A stretch of 64,000 nt of DNA from Geothermobacter ehrlichii (GTDB lineage: Bacteria; Desulfobacterota; Desulfuromonadia; Desulfuromonadales; Geothermobacteraceae), in assembly GCF_008124615.1 (NCBI RefSeq), contig NZ_VNIB01000001.1, positions 372,001 through 436,000 of the forward strand, written 5' to 3'. How positions within the stretch are numbered: the first letter of the stretch is position 1; each line of letters begins with the position of its first letter. The position numbers and the translations under genes are program-made. Below the pieces are notes generated by a model. It made no database searches and was not told the DNA's origin. It saw only the letters and a program-made list of their open reading frames with translations. Of this stretch, positions 1 through 8,500 are shown piece after piece.

Positions 1-926
1 TTGTGCTCGCGGGCGATCTCGCGGATTTTCATCGCCAGATGATCCGCCCCCTTGGCGACCACCTGCGGTGCCAGCATGGTTTCGCGGTCGTACTTGAGAG
101 CCACCGACAGATGGGTCGGGTTGGTCACCACCACGTCGGCTTTTGGCACCTCGGCCATCATCCGCTTGCGCGCCATCTCCTGCTGGATGGAACGGACGCG
201 GGCCTTGAGGTGCGGATCCCCCTCGGTCTCCTTGAATTCTTCCTTGATCTCCTGCTTGGTCATCTTCATCCGCTGCTCCATCTCCCAGCGGACGAAGAGA
301 TAGTCGAACAGTGCAAGCACGACCAGCACGCCGCAGCTTTTGAACAGCACCAGCCCGGCGATGCGGCCGAGAAAGCGGACGGTTTCCCCCAGGGGAGCGT
401 CGACCAGCAGCACGCTTTCGGCGAAAGAGGCATGGACCGTCTTGAAGGCGACGAAACCTACCAGGCCGACCTTGGCCAGTGACTTGACCACCTCGACGGC
501 GCTGCGCTTGGAAAAGAATTTCTTCGCCCCCTGGATCGGGTTGAGCTTGCTCAGGTCGGGTTCGAGCGGCTTGGTGGTCAGCAGAAAGCCGATCTGCATG
601 ATGCTGCCCAGGGCGCCGACGACGAGCACCATCAGCAGCAGCGGGGCCAGCAGCATGCCGACCTGCTGCAGCAGGGCCAGGGCGAGATCGTAGACCGAGT
701 CTCCAGTCACGTCGATTTCGCCGGCTCGGCGCCAGATGTCGGCGACCAGAAACTGCAGCCTGGGCCAGAAGAAGGGCAGATAGAAGTACCAGAGCAGCAG
801 GGCCGAGGTCAGCAGAAGGGCGGTGTGCACCTCCTTGCTCTGGGCGACCTGGCCCTTCTTGCGAAAGTCTTCCCGGCGTTTCTGTGTCGCCTGTTCCGTT
901 CTTTCCTGATCCTGTTCTTCCGCCAT
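1..926 (-). CDS. flhB: Flagellar export switch protein FlhB (partial, C-terminus off the left edge)
   Basis: FlhB is an inner-membrane component of the flagellar type III export gate and switches substrate class from rod/hook to filament after self-cleavage. The reverse strand is open from an ATG at 926 to the window edge, giving the first 308 residues. The start is MAEEQDQERTE followed by a basic stretch and several hydrophobic helices. The autocleavage motif NPTH is encoded at 122-111, residues 269-272, which is the usual position in the family. The gene starts 3 nt after the fliR stop, so it is translationally linked. Only the cytoplasmic tail is missing, because of the window boundary. 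Confidence 0.96.
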   Translation of the reverse strand, partial: MAEEQDQERTEQATQKRREDFRKKGQVAQSKEVHTALLLTSALLLWYFYLPFFWPRLQFLVADIWRRAGEIDVTGDSVYDLALALLQQVGMLLAPLLLMVLVVGALGSIMQIGFLLTTKPLEPDLSKLNPIQGAKKFFSKRSAVEVVKSLAKVGLVGFVAFKTVHASFAESVLLVDAPLGETVRFLGRIAGLVLFKSCGVLVVLALFDYLFVRWEMEQRMKMTKQEIKEEFKETEGDPHLKARVRSIQQEMARKRMMAEVPKADVVVTNPTHLSVALKYDRETMLAPQVVAKGADHLAMKIREIAREH

Positions 927-929
927 GAC

Positions 930-1712
930 TCACCCCTGCAGGGCCGAAAAGAGCAGGGCGAAACGCTGCCCCAGGTCGTTGAATTCCTGGTTGAGCAGGG
1001 CAACCAGCAGATTGAGGGTCAGCCCGATCAGCAGAAAACTGATGCCGATGTTCAGCGGAAAAGAGAGCAGAAAGACGTTCAGCTGCGGAAAGACCCGCGC
1101 CATGATGCCGAGAACCAGGCCGGACAGCAGCAGGACGGCCAGCACCGGCGCGCTCAGCTGGACGCCAAGGGTGAACATGCGGCCGGCCAGCTCTAGCAGG
1201 TAGGGGATGGCCCCGCCGGAAAAATTCCACCGGCCGGGCGGCAGCAGGCGGAAGGAGGAAATCAGGGCCTCGATGAAGTAGTAATGAATGTTGAGCGACA
1301 GAAAGATCAGAATGGCCAGAATGTTCTGGAACTGCGAGATCAGCGACACCTGCCGCTGGTTCTGGGGATCGAAGACGTTGGCGGCTGCGAAGCCCATCTG
1401 GTAGCCGATGACGGTGCCACCGAGCTCGACGGCGGTGAAGATAAAGCGGGCGATATAGCCGACCATCAGCCCCAGGAGTCCCTCGCCGGCCAGCAGCACG
1501 GCCAGCGCGACCGGCGCGAACGTCATCTGCGGAATCAGATCCCGGACCAGGGGGAAGACCACCAGGGTCAGCATCACCGTCAGGGCGACGCGGATCCGCA
1601 TCGGAGCCTGGCTGCTGCCGTAGATGGGCAGGGTGCCCATCAGGGCGCCGATGCGCACCAGGCAGATCAGCAGCGCCTGGATGGTGGCGGTAGAGAGGAC
1701 CGGCAGTTCCAC
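930..1712 (-). CDS. fliR: Flagellar export gate protein FliR
   Basis: FliR (260 residues) is a polytopic inner-membrane part of the FliPQR export channel. The sequence is almost entirely hydrophobic helices, with the family features of an N-terminal LIRIGA-type segment and an internal GEGLLGLMVG-like stretch. The start is GTG at 1712, with GGAGG about 9 nt upstream. The order fliO-fliP-fliQ-fliR-flhB is the classical export-gate block, and spacing to both neighbours is only a few bases. Confidence 0.96.
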   Translation of the reverse strand: MELPVLSTATIQALLICLVRIGALMGTLPIYGSSQAPMRIRVALTVMLTLVVFPLVRDLIPQMTFAPVALAVLLAGEGLLGLMVGYIARFIFTAVELGGTVIGYQMGFAAANVFDPQNQRQVSLISQFQNILAILIFLSLNIHYYFIEALISSFRLLPPGRWNFSGGAIPYLLELAGRMFTLGVQLSAPVLAVLLLSGLVLGIMARVFPQLNVFLLSFPLNIGISFLLIGLTLNLLVALLNQEFNDLGQRFALLFSALQG

Positions 1713-1717
1713 GGGCG

Positions 1718-1987
1718 TCAGCCTCCGAGATGTCCGATCTGGCCGTACAGATCGCGAGTGAAGGCGACCATGACCCGGATCATCCAGGGGGCGGTGATTA
1801 CCAGCGCTACCAGCACGGCGACGATCTTGGGGATGAAGGTCATGGTCTGTTCGTTGATCTGGGTGGCGGCCTGAAAGATGCTGATGACCAGGCCGACCAC
1901 GACGGCGCAGACCAGCATGGGGCCGGAGAGCATCAGCACCATTTCCACGGCGCGGCGGCCGACATCGATGACCATTTCGGGTGGCAT
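1718..1987 (-). CDS. fliQ: Flagellar export gate protein FliQ
   Basis: FliQ is an 89-residue, two-helix inner-membrane protein of the export gate. I chose the ATG at 1987, giving MPPEMVIDVGRRA, because a GGAG lies 6 nt upstream; an in-frame TTG two codons earlier lacks that spacing. The conserved QAATQINEQTMTFIPK loop between the two helices is present. The length matches the family exactly. Confidence 0.96.
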   Translation of the reverse strand: MPPEMVIDVGRRAVEMVLMLSGPMLVCAVVVGLVISIFQAATQINEQTMTFIPKIVAVLVALVITAPWMIRVMVAFTRDLYGQIGHLGG

Positions 1988-2055
1988 GGGCAACTCCTCT
2001 GGCGTTTGGGCCTAGGCTTCCGGGCGATGGTTGTCACCGCGGGTCCGGCCCGCAA

Positions 2056-2799
2056 TCAGTGAAAACTCTGGACCAGCGATCCGACCACCAGCCCCCAGCC
2101 GTCGACCAGTACGAAGAGCAGCAGCTTGAAAGGGAGCGAAATGATCGGCGGTGGCAGCATCATCATCCCCATGGCCATCAGCACCGAGGCGACCACCATG
2201 TCGATGACCAGGAAGGGGACATAGATGAGGAAGCCGATCTGAAAGGCCCGCTTCAGTTCCGAAAGCATGAAGGCCGGTATCAGGGTCATGGTCGGCACAT
2301 CGTCCAGATCCTCCGGTTGTTCATCGCCGGTCATGGCGACGAGCAGGGCGAGATCCTTTTCGTCGGTCTGGCCGAACATGAATGCGCGCATCGGTTCCAC
2401 AGCCTTCTCGAGCGCCTGTTTCTGTGGCAGTTTGCCGTCGAGGTAGGGCTTGATGGCCTGCTCGTTGATCTGGCTGAAGACCGGTGCCATGACGAAGAAG
2501 GTCAGAAAGAGCGACAGCCCGATAATGACCTGGTTCGGCGGCATCTGCTGGGTACCCATCGCCTGGCGGACGAAGGAGAGGACGACGACGATGCGGGTGA
2601 AGGCCGTTGTCATCAGCAGGATGGCTGGCGCTACCGAAAGGACGGTCAGCAGCACCAGGATCTGCAGGGCCGTCGAAACCTCGCCGGGGCTCTTCGCCTC
2701 ACCGATGCCGACGGTCAGGGTCGGTAGGCCCTGCGCCAGGGCGTGGTGCGCCGTAAACAGGCAGAGCAGAAAGAAGATGCAGGCCGCCAGTCGCTTCAC
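2056..2799 (-). CDS. fliP: Flagellar export gate protein FliP
   Basis: FliP (247 residues) forms the core of the export channel. It has a cleavable signal peptide (about residues 1-22, ending HHALAQ), as usual for FliP, followed by hydrophobic segments with the family stretch TTAFTRIVVVLSFVRQA. The start is GTG at 2799 and overlaps the fliO stop by 4 nt (GTGA). A 68-nt gap to fliQ follows. Confidence 0.96.
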   Translation of the reverse strand: MKRLAACIFFLLCLFTAHHALAQGLPTLTVGIGEAKSPGEVSTALQILVLLTVLSVAPAILLMTTAFTRIVVVLSFVRQAMGTQQMPPNQVIIGLSLFLTFFVMAPVFSQINEQAIKPYLDGKLPQKQALEKAVEPMRAFMFGQTDEKDLALLVAMTGDEQPEDLDDVPTMTLIPAFMLSELKRAFQIGFLIYVPFLVIDMVVASVLMAMGMMMLPPPIISLPFKLLLFVLVDGWGLVVGSLVQSFH

Positions 2800-3173
2800 T
2801 CGCCCACCTCCAGTTGCCGGTCGAGCGCGTCGGCGAAGCTTTTATCCGTCGGCAGTTCACACAGCAGGCTGACGCTGTCCTGTCCGATGCCGACCAGCAG
2901 TTCACGGCCTCTGACCTCGATCAGGGCCACGGCCTTCTTCGGGGCCAGGGCGCGGGTTTCGATGACCCGGATGGCGCCTTTCTTCTGACCGGGAAGAAGC
3001 TGCAGCCGTTTTTTTGCCAGGGCCAGGACGAGCAGGGCCAGGCCGATCACCAGCACCAGCGAGCCGACGACCCGCAGTCCGCCGGTCAGCAGCCCGGGGG
3101 GGCTGTAGTTTTCGGCGGCCAGGACGGGCCAGGCCTGGGCGAGCAGTCCTATGAACAGAAAGGTCCGCAGCAT
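2796..3173 (-). CDS. fliO: Flagellar biosynthesis protein FliO
   Basis: FliO (125 residues) is a small membrane protein that helps assemble the FliP ring. The sequence shows an N-terminal signal-like helix, a short periplasmic part, one transmembrane helix (about residues 32-52, VVGSLVLVIGLALLVLALA) and a cytoplasmic beta-rich FliO domain with VIETRALAPKKAVALIEV. Sequence conservation in this family is low, so the call rests on this architecture and on the position between fliN and fliP. The ATG overlaps the fliN stop by 1 nt. Confidence 0.9.
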   Translation of the reverse strand: MLRTFLFIGLLAQAWPVLAAENYSPPGLLTGGLRVVGSLVLVIGLALLVLALAKKRLQLLPGQKKGAIRVIETRALAPKKAVALIEVRGRELLVGIGQDSVSLLCELPTDKSFADALDRQLEVGE

Positions 3174-3493
3174 CAGCCCAGATTCTCGATCCGTTCGGCG
3201 GGGCTGATGACATCGGTCAGCCGCAGGCCGAACTTGTCGCCGGCCAGCACCGCTTCGCCGCGGGCGATCAGCTTCGAGTTGACATACAGGTCGAGGGGTT
3301 CGCCGGCCAGCTTGTCCAGTTCGATGACATAGCCCTCGCGCATCTGCAGCAGGTCCTTGACCAGGATGCGGGAGCGGCCGACCTCGACCGAGACGTTGAG
3401 CGGAATGTCGAGCAGAAAATCGATGCCGCGCGAACCGCTTTCCGCGGTGTTTTCGCCGGCACCGGTGTTGACCGTTTCGTTAGCTGTTTCCAT
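3173..3493 (-). CDS. fliN: Flagellar motor switch protein FliN
   Basis: FliN (106 residues) forms the lower part of the C-ring. After a short variable N-terminus comes one SpoA-type domain, with the family motifs LLDIPLNVSVEVGRS, LLQMREGYVIELDKLAGEPLDLYVN and the closing GDKFGLRLTDVIS. It overlaps the 3' end of fliM by 14 nt, so the two switch proteins are translationally coupled. Confidence 0.96.
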   Translation of the reverse strand: METANETVNTGAGENTAESGSRGIDFLLDIPLNVSVEVGRSRILVKDLLQMREGYVIELDKLAGEPLDLYVNSKLIARGEAVLAGDKFGLRLTDVISPAERIENLG

Positions 3494-4472
3494 GGTTCGC
3501 TCCTTCGGTGTAGATGTCTGTGATGCGCACCGCCTTGTTGCCGTTTCTCACCCCGACCTGGGCGACGTATTTCGGCCGGCCTTCGACCTTGATGACCAGG
3601 GGGTCATTGGGGTTCCAGGGCAGATCGATGATGTCGCCTTCGCGGAAGTTGATGAAATCGCGCATCTGCAGGGTGATGGTTCCCAGTTCGGCCGCGATCT
3701 CGACCGAAATGGTCGGCAGTTCGGCCAGCAGCTGCCGCCGCCAGGCCTCGTTGCCGCCGTCCTCCCGGCTCTGCTGCATGCTCTCCCGGATCGGATCGAG
3801 AATTGAATTGGGAAAAATCAGTTCAAGCAGCCCCTTGGTGGCGCCGATCTCGATTTCGAGAGAGGCGACCACAGTCATGGCGTCGCCGGGAATCAGGTTG
3901 ACCAGGCGCGGGTTGCTTTGCAGCCTCTGCAGGGAGATGCTGACCCCGTCCAGGGAACTCAGGACTTTCGCCAGGTCGAGAGCGATGTCGCTGAACATGC
4001 TCTTGAGTATGTTCATCTCGATCGCCGTCAGCGGACGGTTCGGGACGCTGGCCGGCTTGGTCGGATCCCCGCCGAGCTGAATTTCGACCAGGGCGCAGGC
4101 GAGTGACGGCGAGAGGACGGCCAGAACACCGTGCCGCAGCGGATCGAAACGATACAGGCCGATGGCGACGCCGCTCTGCAGGCGATGCAGAAAGGTTTCG
4201 CATTCGACCGGACGGATGCCTGTGCGGCGGATGTTGGCTGACTGCTGCACCCGGTTGGTGATCGAAATGGCGTAGTTTCTGGCAAAGGAATCGATCAGCA
4301 GATCGAAGTTGTTCAGTTTCAGGTCGCTCGACGCGTGCGCCCGAACCAGGTTCAGCGGACTGATTTGCCTGCCGTCTTCGACCGTTTCGATATTCGGTTC
4401 CGCAGGAATTTCTCCCTGGTGGACCGCCGACAGCAGCTCGCTGATCTCTTCCTGGGTGAGAATGCGTTCCAC
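3480..4472 (-). CDS. fliM: Flagellar motor switch protein FliM
   Basis: FliM (330 residues) links CheY-P to the rotor. The N-terminal peptide LTQEEISELLSAV is the CheY-P docking segment. The middle part is a CheC-like fold and the C-terminal about 75 residues are a SpoA domain (ISVEIAAELGTITLQMRDFINFREGDIIDL). The start is GTG with AGGAGG 4 nt upstream. Together with FliG and FliN in this locus it gives a complete C-ring. Confidence 0.96.
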   Translation of the reverse strand: MERILTQEEISELLSAVHQGEIPAEPNIETVEDGRQISPLNLVRAHASSDLKLNNFDLLIDSFARNYAISITNRVQQSANIRRTGIRPVECETFLHRLQSGVAIGLYRFDPLRHGVLAVLSPSLACALVEIQLGGDPTKPASVPNRPLTAIEMNILKSMFSDIALDLAKVLSSLDGVSISLQRLQSNPRLVNLIPGDAMTVVASLEIEIGATKGLLELIFPNSILDPIRESMQQSREDGGNEAWRRQLLAELPTISVEIAAELGTITLQMRDFINFREGDIIDLPWNPNDPLVIKVEGRPKYVAQVGVRNGNKAVRITDIYTEGANHGNS

Positions 4473-4480
4473 GACGCCTC

Positions 4481-4969
4481 CTACTGGACCACGAAATCGG
4501 TGAAGTAGATCCGCTTGATCTTGCCGGTCTTGAGAAAACTGTTCAGTTTCGCCGTCAACTCGGCCCGCAGCTGCATCTTGCCCTGCAGGTCCTGCAGCTC
4601 GTTGAAGGACTTGTTGCCGATCAGCATGATGACGGCGTCGCGGATCTGCGGCATGCGCTGGTTGACTTCGTCGACAGCCTGTTCGTTGGTCAGCTCCAGG
4701 GTCATGGCCGCCTTCAGGTAGCGGGTTCCCGATTCGTCGAGAATGTTGACGATGAACGATTCGATGTTGACCATGGGGCCGACATCGGAACTTTCGAGCG
4801 CCGCCGCTTCCTGGGCGGCCTTCCCCTTTTTCGCCTCCTCGTCACTGCCGCCGAGCAGCAGGAAGGCGGCGACCCCGCCGCCGATCAGGACCACCAGGGC
4901 GATGGCGATGATCAGGATGAGCTTCTTCTTGCCGCCCCCCTCCGGGGCTTTTTCGGTCTTTTCTGCCAT
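4481..4969 (-). CDS. fliL: Flagellar basal body-associated protein FliL
   Basis: FliL (162 residues) is a single-pass inner-membrane protein that associates with the stator. The sequence has a basic N-terminal cytoplasmic tail (GGGKKK), one transmembrane helix at about residues 16-37, an Ala/Glu-rich linker and a periplasmic domain containing FIVNILDESGTRYLKAAMTLEL and the terminal IYFTDFVVQ typical of FliL. It lies between motB and fliM, 8 nt from fliM. Confidence 0.94.
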   Translation of the reverse strand: MAEKTEKAPEGGGKKKLILIIAIALVVLIGGGVAAFLLLGGSDEEAKKGKAAQEAAALESSDVGPMVNIESFIVNILDESGTRYLKAAMTLELTNEQAVDEVNQRMPQIRDAVIMLIGNKSFNELQDLQGKMQLRAELTAKLNSFLKTGKIKRIYFTDFVVQ

Positions 4970-4985
4970 GCGTCGACCTCGTTCG

Positions 4986-5726
4986 TCAGAAAGGTAGCTG
5001 TTCGGTTGCGTCGATCAGATAGGGGAGTTCTTCCCGGTAGTTGCCGAGATTTTCCAGCACGAATTCCACCCGCCGGTTCATGGCGCGGTGTTCGGGCGTG
5101 TCATTGTCGATCACGGGATGCAGCGAGCCGTAGCCGACCGCCGACATGCGGTCGAGGGGCATCAGCTTGTTGGCCGCCATGAACTTCAGAACGTTCACTG
5201 CCCTCTGCACCGAGATGTCCCAGTTGCTCAGCCCGGAACGGCGGCTGCGGGTATTGTCGGTATGCCCCTCGATGCGCAGGCTCATCGGCAGTGGGCGGAC
5301 CAGCTCGGCGACCTTGCGCAGGATCGGTTCGGCCTCCGGCTTGATGGTGGTTTTCCCGGAGTCGAAGAGGATTGCGCTGTTAACCCGCAGGACGACGGCC
5401 CCCCGATCCTTGACCAGCTCGATGTCGCGATCGATGCGCAGCCGCTGCATGTGCGACTGGATGCGCTTGTAGACCCGGGTGACCAGGTCGTCGAAGATGG
5501 GCGCCACGTCGACGATCTTCGGTTTGGTCACCTCGGCCTTGTCCGAAGAGCCGAGCACGCCGAAGGCGCCGCGCAGGGAGCCTGCCGCATCCATGAACTT
5601 CATCTTGTCGAGGCGTGCCATGGAAAGCATGAGCACGAAGAAGGTCAGCAGCAGGGTGACCATGTCGCTGAAGGTGACCATCCAGGCCGGCGCGCCGGCC
5701 GGTTCTTTTTTCGGTTTTCTCGCCAT
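4986..5726 (-). CDS. motB: Flagellar motor stator protein MotB
   Basis: MotB (246 residues) is the peptidoglycan-anchored stator subunit. Residues about 14-38 (AWMVTFSDMVTLLLTFFVLM) form the single transmembrane helix carrying the ion-binding aspartate. A linker leads to an OmpA-like peptidoglycan-binding domain with IEGHTDNTRSRRSGLSNWDIS. It follows motA by 13 nt. Whether the stator uses H+ or Na+ cannot be told from the sequence alone. Confidence 0.96.
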   Translation of the reverse strand: MARKPKKEPAGAPAWMVTFSDMVTLLLTFFVLMLSMARLDKMKFMDAAGSLRGAFGVLGSSDKAEVTKPKIVDVAPIFDDLVTRVYKRIQSHMQRLRIDRDIELVKDRGAVVLRVNSAILFDSGKTTIKPEAEPILRKVAELVRPLPMSLRIEGHTDNTRSRRSGLSNWDISVQRAVNVLKFMAANKLMPLDRMSAVGYGSLHPVIDNDTPEHRAMNRRVEFVLENLGNYREELPYLIDATEQLPF

Positions 5727-5739
5727 CTGAAGATCCGTA

Positions 5740-6507
5740 TCAATTCTTGAAGTTGCTTTCCCGTTCCTTGGGGGCGAGGAAGGCGTGCAGTTTTTGCTCG
5801 ATGATGCGCGGATTCTCGCCCTTCAGGATGAGCTTGAGGCCTTCGGCGATCAGCGATTTGTCGAGGACTTCCGAGGCCGAACGGTTCTTCAGCTTGCCGG
5901 CGACCGGCAGGCAGATGACATTGGCGATGATGGCGCCGTAGAAGGTTGTCAGCAGGGCGACGGCCATGGCCGGACCGATCGATGACGGATCGTTCAGCGA
6001 CTGCAGCATCTTGACCAGACCGATCAGGGTTCCAATCATTCCCATTGCCGGCGCGTAGGTACCGAAGGCGACGAAGATGTCGGCGCCGTTTTCGTGCCGT
6101 TCCTGGATGTAGTCGATTTCCCGGTCGAGCAGCTCCTTCAGGGTTTCCGGCTCCTGGCCGTCGACCGCCATCTGCAGGCCCTTGGCGAGAAATTCGTCGT
6201 CGACGTCGTTCAATACCGATTGCAGGGAGAGTACCCCCTCCTTGCGCGCCTTGCCGGCGTACTCGACCAGGGTCTTGACCCGGTCCTTCGGATTGGTGGT
6301 CTTGTGCAGAATGGTCTTCTTGAAAATGCTGATCGAGCGGAAAACATCGCCGAAAGGATAGTGGATCAGGACCGCACCGATGGTTCCGCCGACCACGATC
6401 AGCGCCGAAGGGATGTCGATGAAGATCAGCAGACTGCTGCCGCTGGCCATCGCCATGATCATCAGGGTGAAGGCGCTAATGATGCCGACAATGGTCGAAA
6501 GGTCCAT
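5740..6507 (-). CDS. motA: Flagellar motor stator protein MotA
   Basis: MotA (255 residues) is the four-helix stator subunit. It shows the N-terminal helix pair with FIDIPSALIVVGGTIGA, the large cytoplasmic loop with charged residues that contact FliG, and the GTYAPAMGMIGTLIGLVKML segment with the conserved prolines. It is the first gene of its transcription unit. GAGG lies 5 nt upstream of the ATG, and a candidate sigma-54 promoter lies about 66 nt upstream. Confidence 0.96.
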   Translation of the reverse strand: MDLSTIVGIISAFTLMIMAMASGSSLLIFIDIPSALIVVGGTIGAVLIHYPFGDVFRSISIFKKTILHKTTNPKDRVKTLVEYAGKARKEGVLSLQSVLNDVDDEFLAKGLQMAVDGQEPETLKELLDREIDYIQERHENGADIFVAFGTYAPAMGMIGTLIGLVKMLQSLNDPSSIGPAMAVALLTTFYGAIIANVICLPVAGKLKNRSASEVLDKSLIAEGLKLILKGENPRIIEQKLHAFLAPKERESNFKN

Positions 6508-6572
6508 TGGTTACCTCTTGGATGCAGAATAATGGTTTTTCTTTTGACGCAATGGCTGCTGCCCCAGGGTTT

Positions 6573-6588
6573 ATCAAGAGATGTGCCA
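6573..6588 (-). promoter_or_regulatory. Candidate sigma-54 promoter of motA-motB-fliLMNOPQR-flhB
   Basis: On the minus strand TGGCAC (6588-6583), five bases, then TTGAT (6577-6573). This keeps the -24 element and spacing of the sigma-54 consensus but has GAT in place of GCA/GCT at -12. The same variant precedes the sigma-54 activator gene at 31142. Predicted start of transcription is near 6562, leaving a leader of about 55 nt. Confidence 0.6.
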
Positions 6589-6621
6589 CCGTGAAAAAGC
6601 AGAAAAATTGACACGGTGGCA
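6584..6621. repeat. Perfect 10-bp inverted repeat overlapping the motA promoter -24 box
   Basis: TGCCACCGTG at 6584-6593 and CACGGTGGCA at 6612-6621 are exact reverse complements separated by 18 nt (centres 28 bp apart). The left arm contains most of the -24 element. No T-run follows, so this looks like an operator or activator site rather than a terminator. Confidence 0.6.
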
Positions 6622-6669
6622 AGGTTGAAAGTTGTTGAAAAACAAGAATAAAAAAAATTCGGTGGGTAA

Positions 6670-6712
6670 ACAAAAAGGGCGGACCGCCCGTGGAAGAAAA
6701 GGGCGGTCCGCC
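6670..6712 (-). terminator. Rho-independent terminator of the long flg/fli operon
   Basis: Arms 6678-6689 and 6701-6712 form a perfect 12-bp GC-rich stem (GGGCGGTCCGCC and its complement) with an 11-nt loop. Read on the minus strand, the stem is followed by TTTTTGTTT. It lies 46 nt beyond the flgE stop, so it separates the first flagellar operon from the motA promoter. Confidence 0.9.
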
Positions 6713-6757
6713 TTTGAGTCATGATTTTGACCCGGGCCGGAATTCCGGCCACCTGGG

Positions 6758-8029
6758 CTAGCGCTTGAGGTTGATCAGTTCGTTGAGCATCTCGTCGGTG
6801 GTGGTGATGATCTTGGAGTTGGCCTGGAAGCCGCGCTGGGTGGTGATCATCTTGACGAATTCCTGGGCCAGATCGACGTTCGACTGCTCCAGGGAGTTGG
6901 TGAAGATTTTGCCGACGCCGGAACCGACGGTGCCGATGATCGGCGGACCCGACTTGTCGGAGGTGGAGAAGAGGTTGGCGCCTTCCTTGGTCAGACCGCC
7001 GGGGTTGGAGAACTTGGCCAGGGCGATCTGGGCCAGTTTGCGGGGCTGGCCGTTGCTGAAGTTGCCGATGACGTAGCCGTCGTTGTCGATGCTCAGCTTG
7101 ACCAGGGTGCCGGTGCCGAAACCGTCCTGTTCCTGGGCCACCACCACCGAATCACTGGAGAACTGGGTGGTCTGGAAGTCGATGGCGATCTGCTGGTTCT
7201 GGTCGGCGGCGTTGGTCCAGGTCAGGGCGCCCGGGTTGGTGACGCCGATCACCGGGGCGGTCAGCTGGCCGGTGTTGTCGAACTGCATGGTCCCCTGGCC
7301 GACGATGGTCAGGGTGCCGGGTGTGCCGCCGATCTCGCTGCTGTCGACGGTGGTGTACCAGCCCCATTCCAGCGGGTTGGTCGCCGGGTCGAGCTTGGTG
7401 AAATAGGTGGTCAGCAGATGGGTCTGCCCCAGCGAGTCGTAGATCTGGATCGAGGCCGCGTAGTTGGAGGTGTTGGCCGGATCGTTGATGTCGAAGGGAC
7501 CGACATAGGGTGCGTTGGAGTTGAGGTTGGTGTTGAGGGTGATGTTGGCGGTGGCGTTGGCCGGGCTGAAGGAGCGGGTGTTGGCCTTGATGTCGGTCAG
7601 GTCGCCGATGGTATTGCCGTCCATGTCGAGCATGTAGCCCTGGACCTTGAATCCTTCCGGATTGACCAGGTAGCCGTCGGCGTCAAAGCGGAAGGCGCCG
7701 GCGCGGGTGAAGCGCAGCTCGGAAGTGACCGGGTCGGCGACCATGAAAAAGCCGGGGCCCTCGATGGCGAGGTCAGAGTTGAGTTCGGTGTTCTGGAAGG
7801 TGCCCTGGCTGAAAATGTTGTCGACGACCGAAAGACCGGAGCCGCGGCCGATCTGGGAAGTGCCGCCGGAGCCGGAGACGCTGCTCGAGAGCAGGTCGGC
7901 GAAGAGAGCCCGGCTGGTCTTGAAGCCGATGGTGTTGCTGTTGGCGATGTTGTTGCCGATAACGCTCATGGCGTGACTGTTGGTGGTCAGACCGGAGACG
8001 CCACTGTAGAGACTGCTTGCGATGCCCAT
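6758..8029 (-). CDS. flgE: Flagellar hook protein FlgE
   Basis: FlgE (423 residues) polymerises into the hook. The N-terminal rod-type motif (MGIASSLYSGVSGL...GNNIANSNTIGFKTSRA), the central EGPGFFMV segment and the C-terminal coiled region ending in QRGFQANSKIITTTDEMLNELINLKR are all present. The length is that of a typical short hook protein. It is the last gene of the operon, 84 nt after the TIGR02530-type gene and just before a strong terminator. Confidence 0.95.
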   Translation of the reverse strand: MGIASSLYSGVSGLTTNSHAMSVIGNNIANSNTIGFKTSRALFADLLSSSVSGSGGTSQIGRGSGLSVVDNIFSQGTFQNTELNSDLAIEGPGFFMVADPVTSELRFTRAGAFRFDADGYLVNPEGFKVQGYMLDMDGNTIGDLTDIKANTRSFSPANATANITLNTNLNSNAPYVGPFDINDPANTSNYAASIQIYDSLGQTHLLTTYFTKLDPATNPLEWGWYTTVDSSEIGGTPGTLTIVGQGTMQFDNTGQLTAPVIGVTNPGALTWTNAADQNQQIAIDFQTTQFSSDSVVVAQEQDGFGTGTLVKLSIDNDGYVIGNFSNGQPRKLAQIALAKFSNPGGLTKEGANLFSTSDKSGPPIIGTVGSGVGKIFTNSLEQSNVDLAQEFVKMITTQRGFQANSKIITTTDEMLNELINLKR

Positions 8030-8113
8030 GGTTTGTTTCCTCCTCGATGGGCCGCCTCAATCGGTCGGCGGCCCGCGAACCTCCTCGATGAGGACCGGTT
8101 CGGCTGGGGGTGA

Positions 8114-8500
8114 TCAGGCGATCACCGCACTGTCGATGTTGGTAAAGACGTTTTCCTTCAGGTTGCGGCTGTCGGCCACCGTGACGATCGTGCCGTTGCG
8201 GACGCTGACGACCAGCGCCAGGTTGTCGAGCAGCACCAGGGCGTCTCTGCCCCCCTTGCCGCCGACTCTGGCCACGGCGTCCTCCAGGCGCCTGGTCTGG
8301 GCCGCGTCGAGGCGGATGCCCCGCTGGTCCATCCGCTCGGTCGCGTGGCGCGAGAAGCGCAGTGCCGAATGCTCGACAGTTCGCTTCAGCACCTGGTCGA
8401 AGGATGTCGCCGGGCGGCTGTTCGTGCCGCTTCGTTCCGGTTGCCGGCCGATGCCGGGGCCGCCGAGCGGCCGCGGAACGATGGTGACCGGCGTGTTCAC
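8114..8500 (-). CDS. Flagellar operon protein of the TIGR02530 type
   Basis: This 128-residue protein has the features of a small family regularly found between flgD and flgE (known to me as TIGR02530, function unclear): a disordered Pro/Gly-rich N-terminus, then FSRHATERMDQRGI, and a C-terminal LALVVSVRNGTIVTVAD near NVFTNIDSAVI. It probably acts in hook assembly, by position only. The start is GTG at 8500, overlapping the flgD stop by 4 nt. Confidence 0.85.
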   Translation of the reverse strand: MNTPVTIVPRPLGGPGIGRQPERSGTNSRPATSFDQVLKRTVEHSALRFSRHATERMDQRGIRLDAAQTRRLEDAVARVGGKGGRDALVLLDNLALVVSVRNGTIVTVADSRNLKENVFTNIDSAVIA

